This document shows, piece after piece, positions 40,301 to 63,886 of a stretch of DNA of 64,000 bases. The DNA comes from Macrostomum hystrix (lineage: Eukaryota > Platyhelminthes > Macrostomidae), in the NCBI GenBank assembly GCA_950097015.1, contig CATNEN010000014.1, positions 1,736,001 to 1,800,000 of the forward strand, read 5' to 3'. The position numbers and the translations under genes were made by a program. Each line of letters opens with the position of its first letter. Positions within the stretch are counted from its first letter, which is position 1. Under the pieces are notes generated by a model that saw only the letters and a list, made by a program, of their open reading frames with translations, was not told the origin of the DNA and searched no databases.

Positions 40301-40500
40301 AGGAGGCCCTGCTGAGCATCCCGCTGAACGGCGTGGTTCAGGACGTTGACAATGGCAACGACACCGCCGCTTCGGCCTCCGCCGTGAATGAAGGTGGAGA
40401 CTTCGCGGACGCCGAGTCCACGTGCAGCGAGGACACCGCGCCGCTGGTGACGGAGCGCGACTCTTCGGTGAAGCTGAAGGCCTTCGGCGGCCTGGGCTAG
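37328..40500 (+). CDS. Cationic amino acid transporter, SLC7A (CAT) family
   Basis: Exons 37328-37544, 38487-39911 and 40253-40500; both introns phase 1 (G|GC); 629 aa, close to vertebrate CATs. The plasma- or endomembrane carrier would move arginine, lysine and ornithine; exact specificity cannot be read. Exon 1 ends in TM1 with the APC-superfamily substrate motif GAGIYVLAGTV. Exon 2 carries most of the 14 expected membrane helices: TM2-3 with SAYxYxY-like GSCYTFTYITLGELPAFLVGW, the IFAFSGFEAIANAAEECKDP motif (helix 6 with the conserved Glu pair, then P-R) and PRLFYALAADG, all typical of CAT proteins. Exon 3 is the acidic cytoplasmic C-terminus. The ATG at 37328 gives the usual short basic N-terminus. 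Intron 1 holds a 21-bp array and a SINE just before the acceptor; intron 2 is mostly a second SINE. Confidence 0.9.
37573..37840. repeat. Minisatellite, 21-bp unit, about 12 copies
   Basis: The unit is ggatgggtagatagtcctgct with cttctgg variants (21 bp). It starts 30 bp after the exon 1 donor of the CAT gene. Confidence 0.95.
38338..38440 (+). mobile_element. tRNA-derived SINE, family 2 (5' part)
   Basis: Head tggcagagtatttaacggg, then accaaggtccgtgagctcga (B box region), then cgtcgaggccacgagaaggc, as in the copy at 44838. The 3' tail is missing. It ends about 45 bp before the exon 2 acceptor of the CAT gene. Confidence 0.75.
39975..40225 (+). mobile_element. tRNA-derived SINE, family 1
   Basis: Head with a B box gggggttcgatta, core aggacaattaactctggatt and gcttcatttcacccagca, an ATT-rich stretch, and a 3' part ttgaactgaaggacagctgc. 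It occupies most of the 341-nt second intron of the CAT gene. Confidence 0.75.
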
Positions 40501-40825
40501 GCTGATCCCGTTATGATCCGCGGATGCTTTTTTAGAATCTCATTTGTTTGGCCTCTTTAACTCTTGCTTTTATTAGTGTTCTCGAGGCCACACTCTCAGA
40601 CACACAAAGCCAGTCTGTGCATTATTGTGTGGCTCACAATATGTGCTTTACTTCGCGGGCATCATTCCATTTCGTGAGCAGTTTATTATAAATACCTCTT
40701 TAACATAGACAATAACTTATCAATATTACGAGGAGGGCTGTGGGCATTATTTTGTGACACTAGACCCGCAGCCAGCGAGAGGGCAATTCTGCCTATTTCG
40801 CTGACTCCTCAGCACACAGACGCTC

Positions 40826-41303
40826 AAACAGGTGTGTACATCCAGGGGGCAGGGGGTAGGCAAGCAAACAGGTGTGTACATCCAGGGGGCAGGGGGTAGG
40901 CAAGCAAACAGGTGTGTACATCCAGGGGGCAGGGGGTAGGCAAGCAAACAGGTGTGTACATCCAGGGGGCAGGGGGTAGGCAAGCAAACAGGTGTGTACA
41001 TCCAGGGGGCAGGGGGTAGGCAAGCAAACAGGTGTGTACATCCAGGGGGCAGGAGGTAGGCAAGCAAACAGGTGTGTACATCCAGGGGGCAGGGGGTAGG
41101 CAAGCAAACAGGTGTGTACATCCAGGGGGCAGGGGGTAGGCAAGCAAACAGGTGTGTACATCCAGGGGGCAGGGGGTAGGCAAGCAAACAGGTGTGTACA
41201 TCCAGGGGGCAGGGGGTAGGCAAGCAAACAGGTTTGTACATCCAGGGGGCAGGGGGTAGGCAAGCAAACAGGTGTGTACATCCAGGGGGCAGGGGGTAGG
41301 CAA
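40826..41303. repeat. Minisatellite, 40-bp unit, 12 copies, nearly identical
   Basis: The unit contains aggtgtgtacatccaggggg and cagggggtaggcaagcaaac. Only three or so substitutions are seen over all copies, so it is the youngest-looking array here. It lies inside the split SINE. Confidence 0.96.
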
Positions 41304-41359
41304 GGGGCACCGCAGCGCCCCCCCTAATCGGCTGACCAGTTAAAGTGACACCCTGGAGT

Positions 41360-41455
41360 AGCTCCCCTTCGTAGTGGCCCCCCCTGGTAGAGGCTCCCCC
41401 TAGTAGAGGCTCCCCCTAGTAGAGGCTCCCCCTAGTAGTAGCTGCCCCCTAAAAG
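41360..41455. repeat. Short array, 16-bp unit, about 5 copies
   Basis: The unit ggctccccctagtaga, imperfect at both ends. It also lies between the two halves of the split SINE. Confidence 0.85.
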
Positions 41456-41545
41456 TAGTGGTAGTTAATTAATGTGGCCCGCAGAATCGAGCCCAGGGAC
41501 CTTGGTGCGAGAGACAAGCTCTGCCACTCAACCTGTGTAGTCAAC

Positions 41546-42271
41546 CGCACAGCGGGCGCAAATGGGGTGATGCGGCCCACGCAATACAACAGAGATGCCC
41601 ATGACTGCACAATTTCTCAACTGTTCGTTTGCCTCTGCAAGCTAGGGTGTGTTGAATCTCAAAGTTTTTGTTAACTGTTATATTCAATATTAATATTGCC
41701 GCACGCTTCCAATTCTGATCTATTCGATATGAGGTGACGAGGAAACATTTTAAACATATTCAAATTGTAAACATTTCAAGCATTTAAATAATTTTAAAAA
41801 GTTTTCCAAATGCTTTCAACAAGGACGACTCGAGTAACGTACGAGTATATACTTCTTACGTAGTCCTCGGCTTTCAATAGGCCAACAAGGTTAAATTCTG
41901 GGCTGCCTACCCAGTAAAAAAGGTTTAGTCGGAATTTGATCGGAATCAGATTGGAATTTTATAGGTAGACGGAAATTGTTGGAAAAATGTTTAAACAATA
42001 TATTTCTTTTTTATGCAATATGTTACTATAGTAGAAATCATCGGTAATAGTTTATTAATTTTTGAATATTTTTTAATACTTTTAGTCGGAAATGGTGCGT
42101 CACAGTGGTGTAGCTGCTAACGCATGTGCTACCCAATCGTGTGATGTCAACAGTCTCTTCCTATAAATATTAAACCATTGCAAATAGATGAAGACTGCAA
42201 ATAAAGATGGTTAATAGGATTATGAAATGAAAAGTACAGGTGATGATGCTTGTATCCGCTTTGGTTTCCGA
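41546..42271. other. AT-rich intergenic spacer
   Basis: Unique AT-rich sequence. No exon, RNA gene or repeat recognised. Confidence 0.45.
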
Positions 42272-42354
42272 CTTATAACTGCTGGTCCCTTTTTATTACT
42301 TCGTCTCTGATATTTTACTCGGCGTCAGCACTGAAGTGCGCGAGCTGCGGACGG
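42272..42354 (+). repeat. Dispersed repeat, copy 1 of 2
   Basis: About 83 bp (cttataactgctggtccctt to gagctgcggacgga) repeated at 45252-45334 with only about 3 differences. Its nature is unknown; it may be the conserved part of a mobile element. Confidence 0.8.
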
Positions 42355-42409
42355 AAGTTCTCCCTCGGTGTTGCTTTCCAGGCTTTGATTCCGTCTAGCT
42401 CGCCGGTTA

Positions 42410-44325
42410 GTCGGTTAGACGAGTACTCGATTGTTTCAATTGGTCAAGACGTGTACTCGATTGTTTCAATTGGTCAAGACGAGTACTCGATTGTTTCAAT
42501 CGGTCAAGACAAGTACTCGATTGTTTCAATTGGTCAAGACGAGTACTCGATTGTTTCAATTGGTCAAGACGAGTACTCGATTGTTTCAATTGGTCAAGAC
42601 GAGTACTCGATTGTTTCAATCGGTCAAGACAAGTACTCGATTGTTTCAATTGGTCAAGACAAGTACTCGATTGTTTCAATTGGTCAAGACGAGTACTCGA
42701 TTGTTTCAATTGGTCAAGACGAGTACTCGATTGTTTCAATTGGTCAAGACAAGTACTCGATTGTTTCAATTGGTCAAGACGTGTACTCGATTGTTTCAAT
42801 TGGTCAAGACGAGTACTCGATTGTTTCAATTGGTCAAGACGAGTACTCGATTGTTTCAATTGGTCAAGACGAGTACTCGATTGTTTCAATCGGTCAAGAC
42901 AAGTACTCGATTGTTTCAATTGGTCAAGACGAGTACTCGATTGTTTCAATCGGTCAAGACGAGTACTCGATTGTTTCAATTGGTCAAGACGTGTACTCGA
43001 TTGTTTCAATCGGTCAAGACGAGTACTCGATTGTTTCAATTGGTCAAGACGAGTACTCGATTGTTTCAATTGGTCAAGACGTGTACTCGATTGTTTCAAT
43101 CGGTCAAGGCGAGTACTCGATTGTTTCAATTGGTCAAGACGTGTACTCGATTGTTTCAATTGGTCCAAGACGAGTACTCGATTGTTTCAATTGGTCAAGA
43201 CGAGTACTCGATTGTTTCAATTGGTCAAGACGAGTACTCGATTGTTTCAATTGGTCAAGACGAGTACTCGATTGTTTCAATTGGTAAAGACGTGTACTCG
43301 ATTGTTTCAATTGGTCAAGACGAGTACTCGATTGTTTCAATCGGTCAAGACAAGTACTCGATTGTTTCAATTGGTCAAGACGAGTACTCGATTGTTTCAA
43401 TCGGTCAAGACGAGTACTCGATTGTTTCAATCGGTCAAGACGAGTACTCGATTGTTTCAATTGGTCAAGACGTGTACTCGATTGTTTCAATCGGTCAAGA
43501 CGAGTACTCGATTGTTTCAATCGGTCAAGACGAGTACTCGATTGTTTCAATCGGTCAAGACGAGTACTCGATTGTTTCAATCGGTCAAGACGAGTACTCG
43601 ATTGTTTCAATTGGTCAAGACGTGTACTCGATTGTTTCAATCGGTCAAGACGAGTACTCGATTGTTTCAATTGGTCAAGACGAGTACTCGATTGTTTCAA
43701 TTGGTCAAGACGTGTACTCGATTGTTTCAATCGGTCAAGGCGAGTACTCGATTGTTTCAATTGGTCAAGACGAGTACTCGATTGTTTCAATCGGTCAAGA
43801 CGAGTACTCGATTGTTTCAATCGGTCAAGACGAGTACTCGATTGTTTCAATTGGTCCAAGACGAGTACTCGATTGTTTCAAATTGGTTAAGACGAGTACT
43901 CGATTGTTTCAATTGGTCAAGACGAGTACTCGATTGTTTCAATTGGTCAAGACAAGTACTCGATTGTTTCAATTGGTCAAGACGTGTACTCGATTGTTTC
44001 AATTGGTCAAGACGAGTACTCGATTGTTTCAATCGGTCAAGACAAGTACTCGATTGTTTCAATTGGTCAAGACGAGTACTCGATTGTTTCAATCGGTCAA
44101 GACGAGTACTCGATTGTTTCAATTGGTCAAGACGAGTACTCGATTGTTTCAATTGGTCCAAGACGAGTACTCGATTGTTTCAAATTGGTCAAGACGAGTA
44201 CTCGATTGTTTCAATTGGTCAAGACGAGTACTCGATTGTTTCAATTGGTCAAGACAAGTACTCGATTGTTTCAATTGGTCAAGACGAGTACTCGATTGTT
44301 TCAATTGGTCAAGACGAGTACTTGC
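42410..44325. repeat. Minisatellite, 30-bp unit, about 64 copies
   Basis: The core is gagtactcgattgtttcaat followed by (t/c)ggtcaagac. A handful of copies have an extra base (ggtccaagac, caaattgg), which shifts the reading frame and yields overlapping 345-632-codon artefact frames. The gag/gtg/aag and t/c variants recur in patterns showing block duplication. Confidence 0.97.
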
Positions 44326-44524
44326 ATAATAATTTTAAATTCCACACTCTCGTGTCTAACGTGTCATTGGATATCTGTAATTTTCACCTATGCATTACAC
44401 TTGAGCCACGTGAACTGCTTGATTTGTCTTCAGGCCATCAGCAAAATGGAGCACTGGATGAGTAGACAGAATCAATATGCGTTTGACAATCGCCATCTTA
44501 AATATGCTATTTAGTACTGTGTGC

Positions 44525-44740
44525 TTGTCGAAACTCTGATTCACGAATTGAACGTTGGGGGTTCGATTCCCGAATCGTGACTCCTCAGGTCCAATTTGTG
44601 TCATTCAGCAAGACAATCAAGCACAGTTTCAGTCCAGCAAGTTATAATAATCAATAGCTGTAATTAGTATTGTGCAGCATACGGCACAGCCGCAGCTATT
44701 GCGACATTAATTATACCAGTGGAGTCGCGAAACAAACCCC
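44525..44740 (+). mobile_element. tRNA-derived SINE, family 1 (diverged)
   Basis: Contains a perfect-looking B box (gggggttcgattcccg) flanked by gattcacgaat/gaatcgtgactc, which could pair like a tRNA T-arm region, then a diverged core (gtgtcattcagcaagacaat). Directly behind it (44715-44770) an inverted tRNA-like head fragment (minus: cgcgacttgaaggtcggggt) may be part of a second, opposing copy. Confidence 0.6.
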
Positions 44741-44837
44741 GACCTTCAAGTCGCGATACCGACACTAACCATTAGGTCAAAACCATATCTCAACAACTAT
44801 AAAGATATGCAAAGTGATTACGAGTAATAATCTAATT

Positions 44838-45035
44838 AGGGGGTCGCTGGCAGAGCGGTTAACGCGTTTGCCTCTCGCACCACGGTCCCTGAGCTCGATT
44901 CCGCGGCGAGGCCGCATTCATTTAGGGCGCAGCCGCGGAGAGAAGCCTTGGGGGCTCGCTGGCTGCGGGTCTAGTGTCACTAAATGATGTGCCATTGCCC
45001 ACAGCCCTCCTGCAATTATTATTATTATTATATAA
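44838..45035 (+). mobile_element. tRNA-derived SINE, family 2 (full-length reference copy)
   Basis: Head ggtcgctggcagagcggtta (A box, Leu/Ser-tRNA-like), B-box region cctgagctcgattccgcg, middle agccgcggagagaagccttg, 3' domain ctgcgggtctagtgtcacta and attgcccacagccctcc, and a (ATT)n tail at 45018-45035. Partial copies lie at 7970 (-), 38338 (+) and 40735-41545 (-). Confidence 0.85.
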
Positions 45036-45251
45036 TAGGAGTTTATTTTTACTCTCCCTGTGGGTTTATGTTACACTTACATCACCTGTCCTGCCTGCCC
45101 AACCAGTCTTCAGGAAACGCCTTGGCAGGAGGGCAGCGGCAGTTCTGCTGACAGTTTTGAAGAGCTGCCAGCAATCGATCTGCACAGCGAGTGATTCGGT
45201 GAGTGTCATTGGATTGGAATTTAATAGGCTTCGTGGGCCACGTGGCTCAAA

Positions 45252-45334
45252 TTATAACTGCTGGTCCCTTTTTATTACTTCGTCTCAGATATTTTACTCA
45301 GCGTCAGCACTGAAGTGCGCGAGCTGCGGACGGA
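45252..45334 (+). repeat. Dispersed repeat, copy 2 of 2
   Basis: Near-identical to 42272-42354 and in the same orientation. The two copies flank the 30-bp array and the SINE cluster. Confidence 0.8.
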
Positions 45335-47966
45335 GATGCGCTCCCTTGTGTTATCTCCTTGGTGGTGCCGCACCAGTCACTTTACTCTTTCTCCAAATTT
45401 ACTCGTACTTTTTAATTCATGTGTTAATCGTGGCATTGCATAATAGAACGGTTCAAATAAGTGGGATTACCAAATAATCCGTGGGAACCAGCTAAATCGT
45501 AATAAATAAGCCTTTTGTTTCTCTTCTTTACTTCGTCAAATTGAATTGGCGAAGAGACAGTAAGCCAGTGCGCTGCTGCAGGGCCAAAGAATGAGGCCAT
45601 GAGTACTTACTTATAGAGTGGACAACTCCGCAACACAGAGCCGAAGTCCATCGACGATAGACAGACGAATGCAAACTTAAATTGAGTGCAATATGATTCA
45701 ATACAGTATGTCTCTAACTAAATACTAATGCAAGACTATGTAATTCTAATGTTATCCTATAGGGCTAGTAGGCATTGCACACGAGACCTATGGAAGCCAA
45801 ACCTTAACCTTTACTTGCATCGTTGGGGCCTGGTGACTAGGAGTCAATACTAATCCTAAATATGTTTATAGACTGTCTCTATCTGTTCACGCTCAAACGT
45901 GTAAAAATATAGAGACAGATAAAGCGTGTCCAGATCGACCTTGGCCGGCCCCCCTATCTTGGGCGGCTGCATCCCTAAGAATCCCCTATGCATGAGTCCC
46001 TCTCTTGCTGAACCGTCTACTCCATGTGAACACCTCGTGTCCCTATTCCGGCCGTGGGCCTTGGGGTGAGCCACAAGCACCACTTCTCTTTTAGAGCGGA
46101 AGCCCCATTTCGTCAGGGGCAGTTGGTTGTGCTGTCCCGTAGGTGGCTGGTTGCAGCAGCCCTGCCGAGCAGGTACGTCCTACCATCTCACAACCCTGGT
46201 CTTTTTCCCCTTGGTCCCTGCGATTCTGGCCACTCCGTCACACCCAAAGCTACCAATATCATCAGAGGTGGAGTAGTACGGAGGGATGAGGCCCGGTTCC
46301 CCCTTTTCTATGCATTGGGAGCCGGCAAAACGCCTTCAGGCAGCGTTAAGCTGAAGAGGGCGACATCATTATACAAAAACTTAAATTACACGTACGTTAC
46401 ATACCATTAAGTAACCATTACTATATGGTCGCTTGCTGTTCGGCGCGTGGGAAACAGTATATGTACTGTACACCTTTCTCCACTGCCATTGTTTTTGTAG
46501 CCTTAATTATACGCAATATATTTTCTAATCAAATTTTGGCGCTCCTAACTTTCTTCTGTCAAACTGAAAACTAAAAAGGTATGGTAAAAAAGCTAAGAAA
46601 AACAATTAAAAGTGAAAGACTATATTTATTGAGGTTCTGTGAAATCAGCCATTGACGCATAATTTAGCCAGCATTCTGAAATTTTTTACAAAATGTTTGT
46701 TATAACGTCCTCAAGTTGTCAAGTTGTCGTTGGGGACGACATCAAGATATTTAGCACCATTGTTAATTTGCATTATTTACAAGCTATCTGGCCGTGACTT
46801 AACCCTTGGCCGAAACATTTTTCTGATACCAAATTTTTCTGTTAAAAGAAACAGGCCGAGACCTGAAAGGGGCTTTGCGGGCCAGCAAAGTGCTCATACT
46901 TTTTGTACTAATAAACTTTTTACTTAAAAGATAATAATTTTTTTAATACAAGCAAAATAGAGATTTATATTGCTTAGACTACAATATCAAAAAACTTATG
47001 CTACGTATATTTGATATAAACGACACATTCTAACGACAATCGTCCGTATGAGTCATCCCGGTATTTACAAGTAATTCAAACGTAAAAATATTGGCATAAA
47101 CATAGATAAAATGTTCATGCCTCCTTAAGCTCTGTTGCGAATGCAAGCATTAAGTTCTGGTTTCTCTCCGTCTCTTATATCGCGTCTAATCTCCACCCAT
47201 AAAAGAAGGAAAAAACCTAAAGGAAATACATTTTCGCAAATGTAAAAACCTAGTCATTGCATTACATTTTCCTTCCTTTTAGAGACTTTAGCTAATAAGC
47301 TGACAGTTTAGCCGATTCAGTCAATTAAGGCTTATATAGCCCACATTTTATTTGCATATTTATGAATTACGTTCCGACAGATTTGACAGGTATGATCCTG
47401 TTATTGAATAATTTATAATTATTGTTCTCTATTGTCTTTTATTTGAGTATTTTTGACATTGTGTGCTTGATACCATAGGCCTAGTCAAGATCATGCTAAA
47501 TGCATGCCAGAAGGAAAATTAAATTAGGTCCCCTGCTTATGTAAGACAATGTACGCAATGCTTTTAAAGAATTATTTGATTGCATGCCAAGTAAATTATA
47601 TATATATATATATGACAAAAACAGGGCAGAAAACATTGGCTGGAGCTCCAGCCTCCAGTGAGAAATTAAAAAAATTCCATTTTTTGGTTTTCTTGTGTTA
47701 CAGATCCTGGTTGTCTGAGTTAAAAGACACCTCACTCATCAAAATTGGTCAGGTAATAAAAAAGTTATTACCATTTTTTGATCAACATTTTAGTTGTTTT
47801 TGTAATGTATTTTTCCCATAAGGGGCTGTGATCCAGATGACTGGATAGATTTGACTTGGAAAACATAAAAATTGCAATAACTTTTTGTTTTTTAATGGCT
47901 TTTAAAAATACCAAAAGCATATTGTTCATTTTTTCACTATCTACACTATGGAATATATATATCTTC
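45335..47966. other. Gene-free spacer with a GC-richer block at 45930-46340
   Basis: Mostly AT-rich unique sequence. The GC-richer block has open frames on both strands (46054-46410 plus, 45856-46083 minus) without a recognisable domain. It also contains an inverted pair (gactgtctctat near 45871, atagagacag near 45909). It may be a decayed mobile element; a host gene cannot be supported. Confidence 0.4.
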
Positions 47967-48543
47967 GGCTATGGTGGAGTTCCATTCGTTATATTATTTT
48001 TCAATTTCAAAATGGTGCCAAAAGCCCAGTAATACAATGGACGATTTGGCATGACGTGGCATATGTATGTCTATGGTCTAAAATTGACTGTTGGCTCAAG
48101 TCAAGACCTTATCAGCTCAAGTTGCTCAAGTTGCCTCAGCATAAATCAAAAGTACAAATCAACCCAAGCTGCTACTGGAGATGGCGGGTCGACCTGCTGC
48201 ACCATCGACGATTATTCTCCCAGGAGAGATTATGGCTGCTGTGGAACTATGCAACATCGATTGGACACTGCGGGACATGCACGCCATGACTGTGGACACA
48301 CTGGAGTACATGTGGCGCCGTCTATACCTAGTCAATGCATTCGGCAACTTCATGTATTGGGTGTCCCACTATTATCCAACTTGATGAACAGATAAGGAAC
48401 TGATGAACCTCTGATGAACTTTTCTGAGTGTCCTCGTGTTGTTTAAATGTTGCTGCGTTGGTCGTAAAACTTGTTTAACCTGTCCGCAGTCATTTCAAAT
48501 TGCAAAATAAAAAAACTAAAACAAATGGAACTCCACCATAGCC
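47967..48543. mobile_element. MITE-like element with 20-bp perfect terminal inverted repeats
   Basis: Left end ggctatggtggagttccatt (47967-47986); right end, its exact reverse complement, at 48524-48543. Length 577 bp. The flanks show no convincing target-site duplication. The interior is less AT-rich than the surroundings and contains a 67-codon frame (48181-48384). Confidence 0.75.
48181..48384 (+). other. 67-codon open frame inside the MITE-like element
   Basis: An ATG-to-TGA frame with ordinary amino acid composition (MAGRPAAPSTI..., ...MYWVSHYYPT) in an AT-rich region. No domain recognised. It could be the remnant of a transposase, a captured exon or chance. Confidence 0.3.
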
Positions 48544-50453
48544 ATACCTTCTATTAAGACTCAGTATTAAAGTATTAAATTTCAATTTTACATTGAATAG
48601 GATTACTATGCTGACAAAACATGTTTATTTGTTTACAATATAAAACTATTTTGGCTTTAAAGAAGTGGCAAAGCCATACCTATTCCATAGCTTAACAAAT
48701 AGACATCGCATAGACATCAATTTACTATTTATAGTCAATTGCAAAAGCCATCTGAAATGCATAAAGGGTTACATTAGAGAAATATGTTTCCAGGAGATTC
48801 TGCTAAAGGAGTATAAAAAGGTTTGAGTATATCATATTCTACATAAAATTCTACATAAAATTTTAATGGGATACACTTGGAAAACACTATAACAATGTTT
48901 GAGCAGCCCTAACAAATTGAAAAAAAGAAAAAGCAAAAAATCAACCAAAACATTTGTGAAGTAAAAATGATGTCTTTTACTAAAGAATAATTGTTAATAT
49001 AAATTTTTATATCCTCTTTCTTAATTTTTAATTTGTTTAATTCAGTATCACTGCATTAATAAAATTTTTAAGTTCTAAATTAAGGTAGTTTTTTCTAAAT
49101 TTCGATCACAGAGAATACTTTAAAAAATAACAAATTTTGGCACTATATAACTTTTTTGCACTAATTTTAGCATATAAAAACACTTGTTGTCAAGTATATT
49201 TTATCTTCTTTCTATTGATAGTAGGCTTTATTTTCGTGACATAATTTATATTCTTTTTTTTCTTTAGAACATAGCTTTTTTTACTTTTTTCATTTTTTCC
49301 ATTTTTTGCTCACTAGAGTCCCTACTTAAGTCAAAATAGTCTCATAGTTACAAAGGGTGACAGTAATGGTAAAATGATTCTAGCAGGTTGAACAAGGAAG
49401 GTTAATCACCTGAAACATTGGCTGAGCTGCTGATATAGGAGCATCAGGACTTTTCCAAGTGTCGCTTGTCAACAACTTTGTTGATGGCATATCATGTAGC
49501 AAAATTTGCAATTTAAGCCTTGACTTACCAGTAGGTCACATCTGTTGTAAATATGAAACAACCTAAATACGAGTACTAAAGTGATTTAGTATTTAGTTGT
49601 TAAATAATGCATAATTATTTACAACTCAAAATAGTTTTGTTTAGAGTTAACTTTTTATCTTTTGTCTTTTTCTAAAAATCTGACATTTAAAATTTATATA
49701 AGCCCCCTTATTGTAATGTTTAAAAGGTGAAAATAGATTTACCAATTCACTAAAATTGCAAATAGAATACCTTGTCAAAGTAATTGGGTTGTTTTCAGGT
49801 TTTTGGCATTTTTTGTATGTACACCAATAATTGTAGGTAATGAATAAAGATGAAGTTCTATAAATGAGAAAATGTGTACATATTTAAATATTATTGATGA
49901 TAGTAGTTTCAAATTTTCTGCTTTGTAAGCCAAACAGTTTATTTAGAATCATTATACCAGCTCTAAGAAACTGTAGCAAAAGAAAATTTGTAAACAGAAA
50001 ATGAGTAAACATAATTTTGCAGTCAGTTAGGTAAAACATGCCGTATACTAAATTTGCATTGCTCTTCATGCCAAACAAATGTATTGAATCTAAGACTTTT
50101 TACTTCTTGATTTTTAGGCAAAACTTTAGTCATGTGCAACTATCACATCAGTGTCTTTTAGCTTTTATATATATTTATAAAAATTGAAATGATTTTGCTT
50201 TGCCTTTTAAGAATATTATATAACTTGACAATACAAGATCATTAAGATAGACAAGTAATGCTAATACATTAGCTAGCTATCTAAATATTGTTCTCTTTGA
50301 CAAGCCCTTACAACAGTAACAAAAAATATATTATAAACTTATTTCTACTGATAGTAACAAAATAGGGAATCACAACCAGCAGAACTATTTTATAAAGTTT
50401 TGTATAACATAATTGTAGATATATTGTCCTAAGGTCATTTTTTCAGTTAAATA
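48544..50453. other. AT-rich gene-free spacer
   Basis: Very AT-rich, no long frame, no array and no SINE recognised. The first coding exon or promoter of OGT may lie here or further right, but I could not find it. Confidence 0.4.
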
Positions 50454-51047
50454 GTAGAACTACCAAGGGGTAGGGAATTCCCCCCTGACAATTTTTTTTG
50501 CTGCACCCGAACGGAACAATGCAAGCACACGAAACTCAAGAACATGGGCCAACTTTTTGTTGCGCATCTTCTGAAACAAGAAACAAGTCGGCAGCTCTTC
50601 AGACCGTCGAGATATTCAATGTTTCTGGCCGAAGGTCCGATTTTTCCCATAAGAGCTAGTGTATTTCATACACCCCTATACACGAATTTGCACTGCGCCT
50701 CAGTGCGGCCTTTCCAGACCTTCAAACTTTATCAGCATGTCACCTGAATGTGCTTGCATCATCTCCGACTTCGGCGGTCACCGACCTTTATCTATATCTA
50801 TCTCTCTTATCTATCTAGACCTTCAAGAGCTACAACAGGTGGAACTAGGCCACTATGGACACCCTGACGCGAATTTCTCCAATTTCACTGTTCAAGCCTA
50901 ACTATTAGGCGCAGCTCAACCACAGGACACCCTCGACTAGTCTGTCAACCAATCAGTCACCCCCAAAGCATTCAGGCGCTGGCAAAAGCATTTCAGGTGG
51001 GGCCCCTCGGTATAAAAACGGGCGGCAAAAAGGCTTGGTAGTCCTAC
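50454..51047 (+). mobile_element. Non-autonomous DNA element, copy 1 (complete-looking)
   Basis: Ends gtagaactaccaag (50454-50467) and cttggtagtcctac (51034-51047) form a 14-bp inverted repeat with one mismatch. The interior shares long stretches, in reverse orientation, with 58856-59315 (for example gtgtatttcatacaccccta and ttgcactgcgcctcagtgcg). No transposase frame. Confidence 0.75.
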
Positions 51048-51710
51048 TGTTAATTAATAATAAAACTGCAATGCTGTTTTAAGGTACTTAAAGTCACTCA
51101 TGCATTATTATTTTAGATAAGCAGTTTCTATTTAATCATAAAATTTTTCTTGGCATAATCATTTTGGATGATTTTTTCTATTTTTCTTACAGCTGTAACT
51201 AGACATTTTTTACTGTGACAGCTGGACTTCTTCCTTTGCTAAATGTGCATAATAATCATTACTTAAGTATCTGCTTTTTGCAAATTAATAGTCTTATAGT
51301 TAGGTTTACTTTGAATCAATTAAGCATTGGCTATTGGTTTTGGCTTCATAAAACTGTTAGGATTTGTCCCATGGAGACAATATCACTGGTTTGACCAAGG
51401 CTGCCTTCAAATTCTCTATACAGCTACCATTTCTTTACATTTGTTTAAATCAGCAAGAATAAATTTGCATAGTAAATAGAATGTTACAGAGGGTTTTTAT
51501 TAAGTTAATTTCCTTAATTATAGTATTCTTTATTTTTGTTATTGTTGATTGTTGACTTGCTGCCGACAGCTGCACTGACCTGTTCATATTGACTAGATAA
51601 GTGGACTCGAGTTCACGCCACGCAATCTGTTGCACCTAATCCCTTAAGCCCCAGCTTAATCCTCAGCCGCAGCCTAATCCTCACCCTTCCAATTCCTTTT
51701 GCTAACCAAG
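51048..51710. other. Sequence upstream of the first recognised OGT exon
   Basis: AT-rich unique sequence ending in a pyrimidine-rich tract with short ccttaagccccagcttaatcc-like repeats (51640-51690) before the acceptor. No start exon recognised. Confidence 0.45.

Positions 51711-63886
<12,176 letters not shown>

Larger units (their letters stand above)
40735..41545 (-). mobile_element. Family 2 SINE (minus strand) split by a minisatellite
   Basis: The 3' tail lies at 40735-40805 (minus: ctggctgcgggtctagtgtc, then cccacagccctc) and the 5' head at 41470-41545 (minus: agtggcagagcttgtctctc, then accaaggtccctgggctcga). The two halves are in the order and orientation of one element. About 660 bp of array and short repeats lie between them where the intact copy at 44838 has a few dozen bp. 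Confidence 0.75.

Noticed and set aside
42250-44465. Open frames of 345-632 codons (DEYSIVSIGQ / LFQLVKTSTR)
   Set aside because: Artefact of a stop-free 30-bp unit with occasional one-base insertions; several frames and both strands are open at once.
46054-46410. 118-codon frame in a GC-richer block
   Set aside because: No domain, no splice support, and frames are open on both strands; better described as a possible decayed element.
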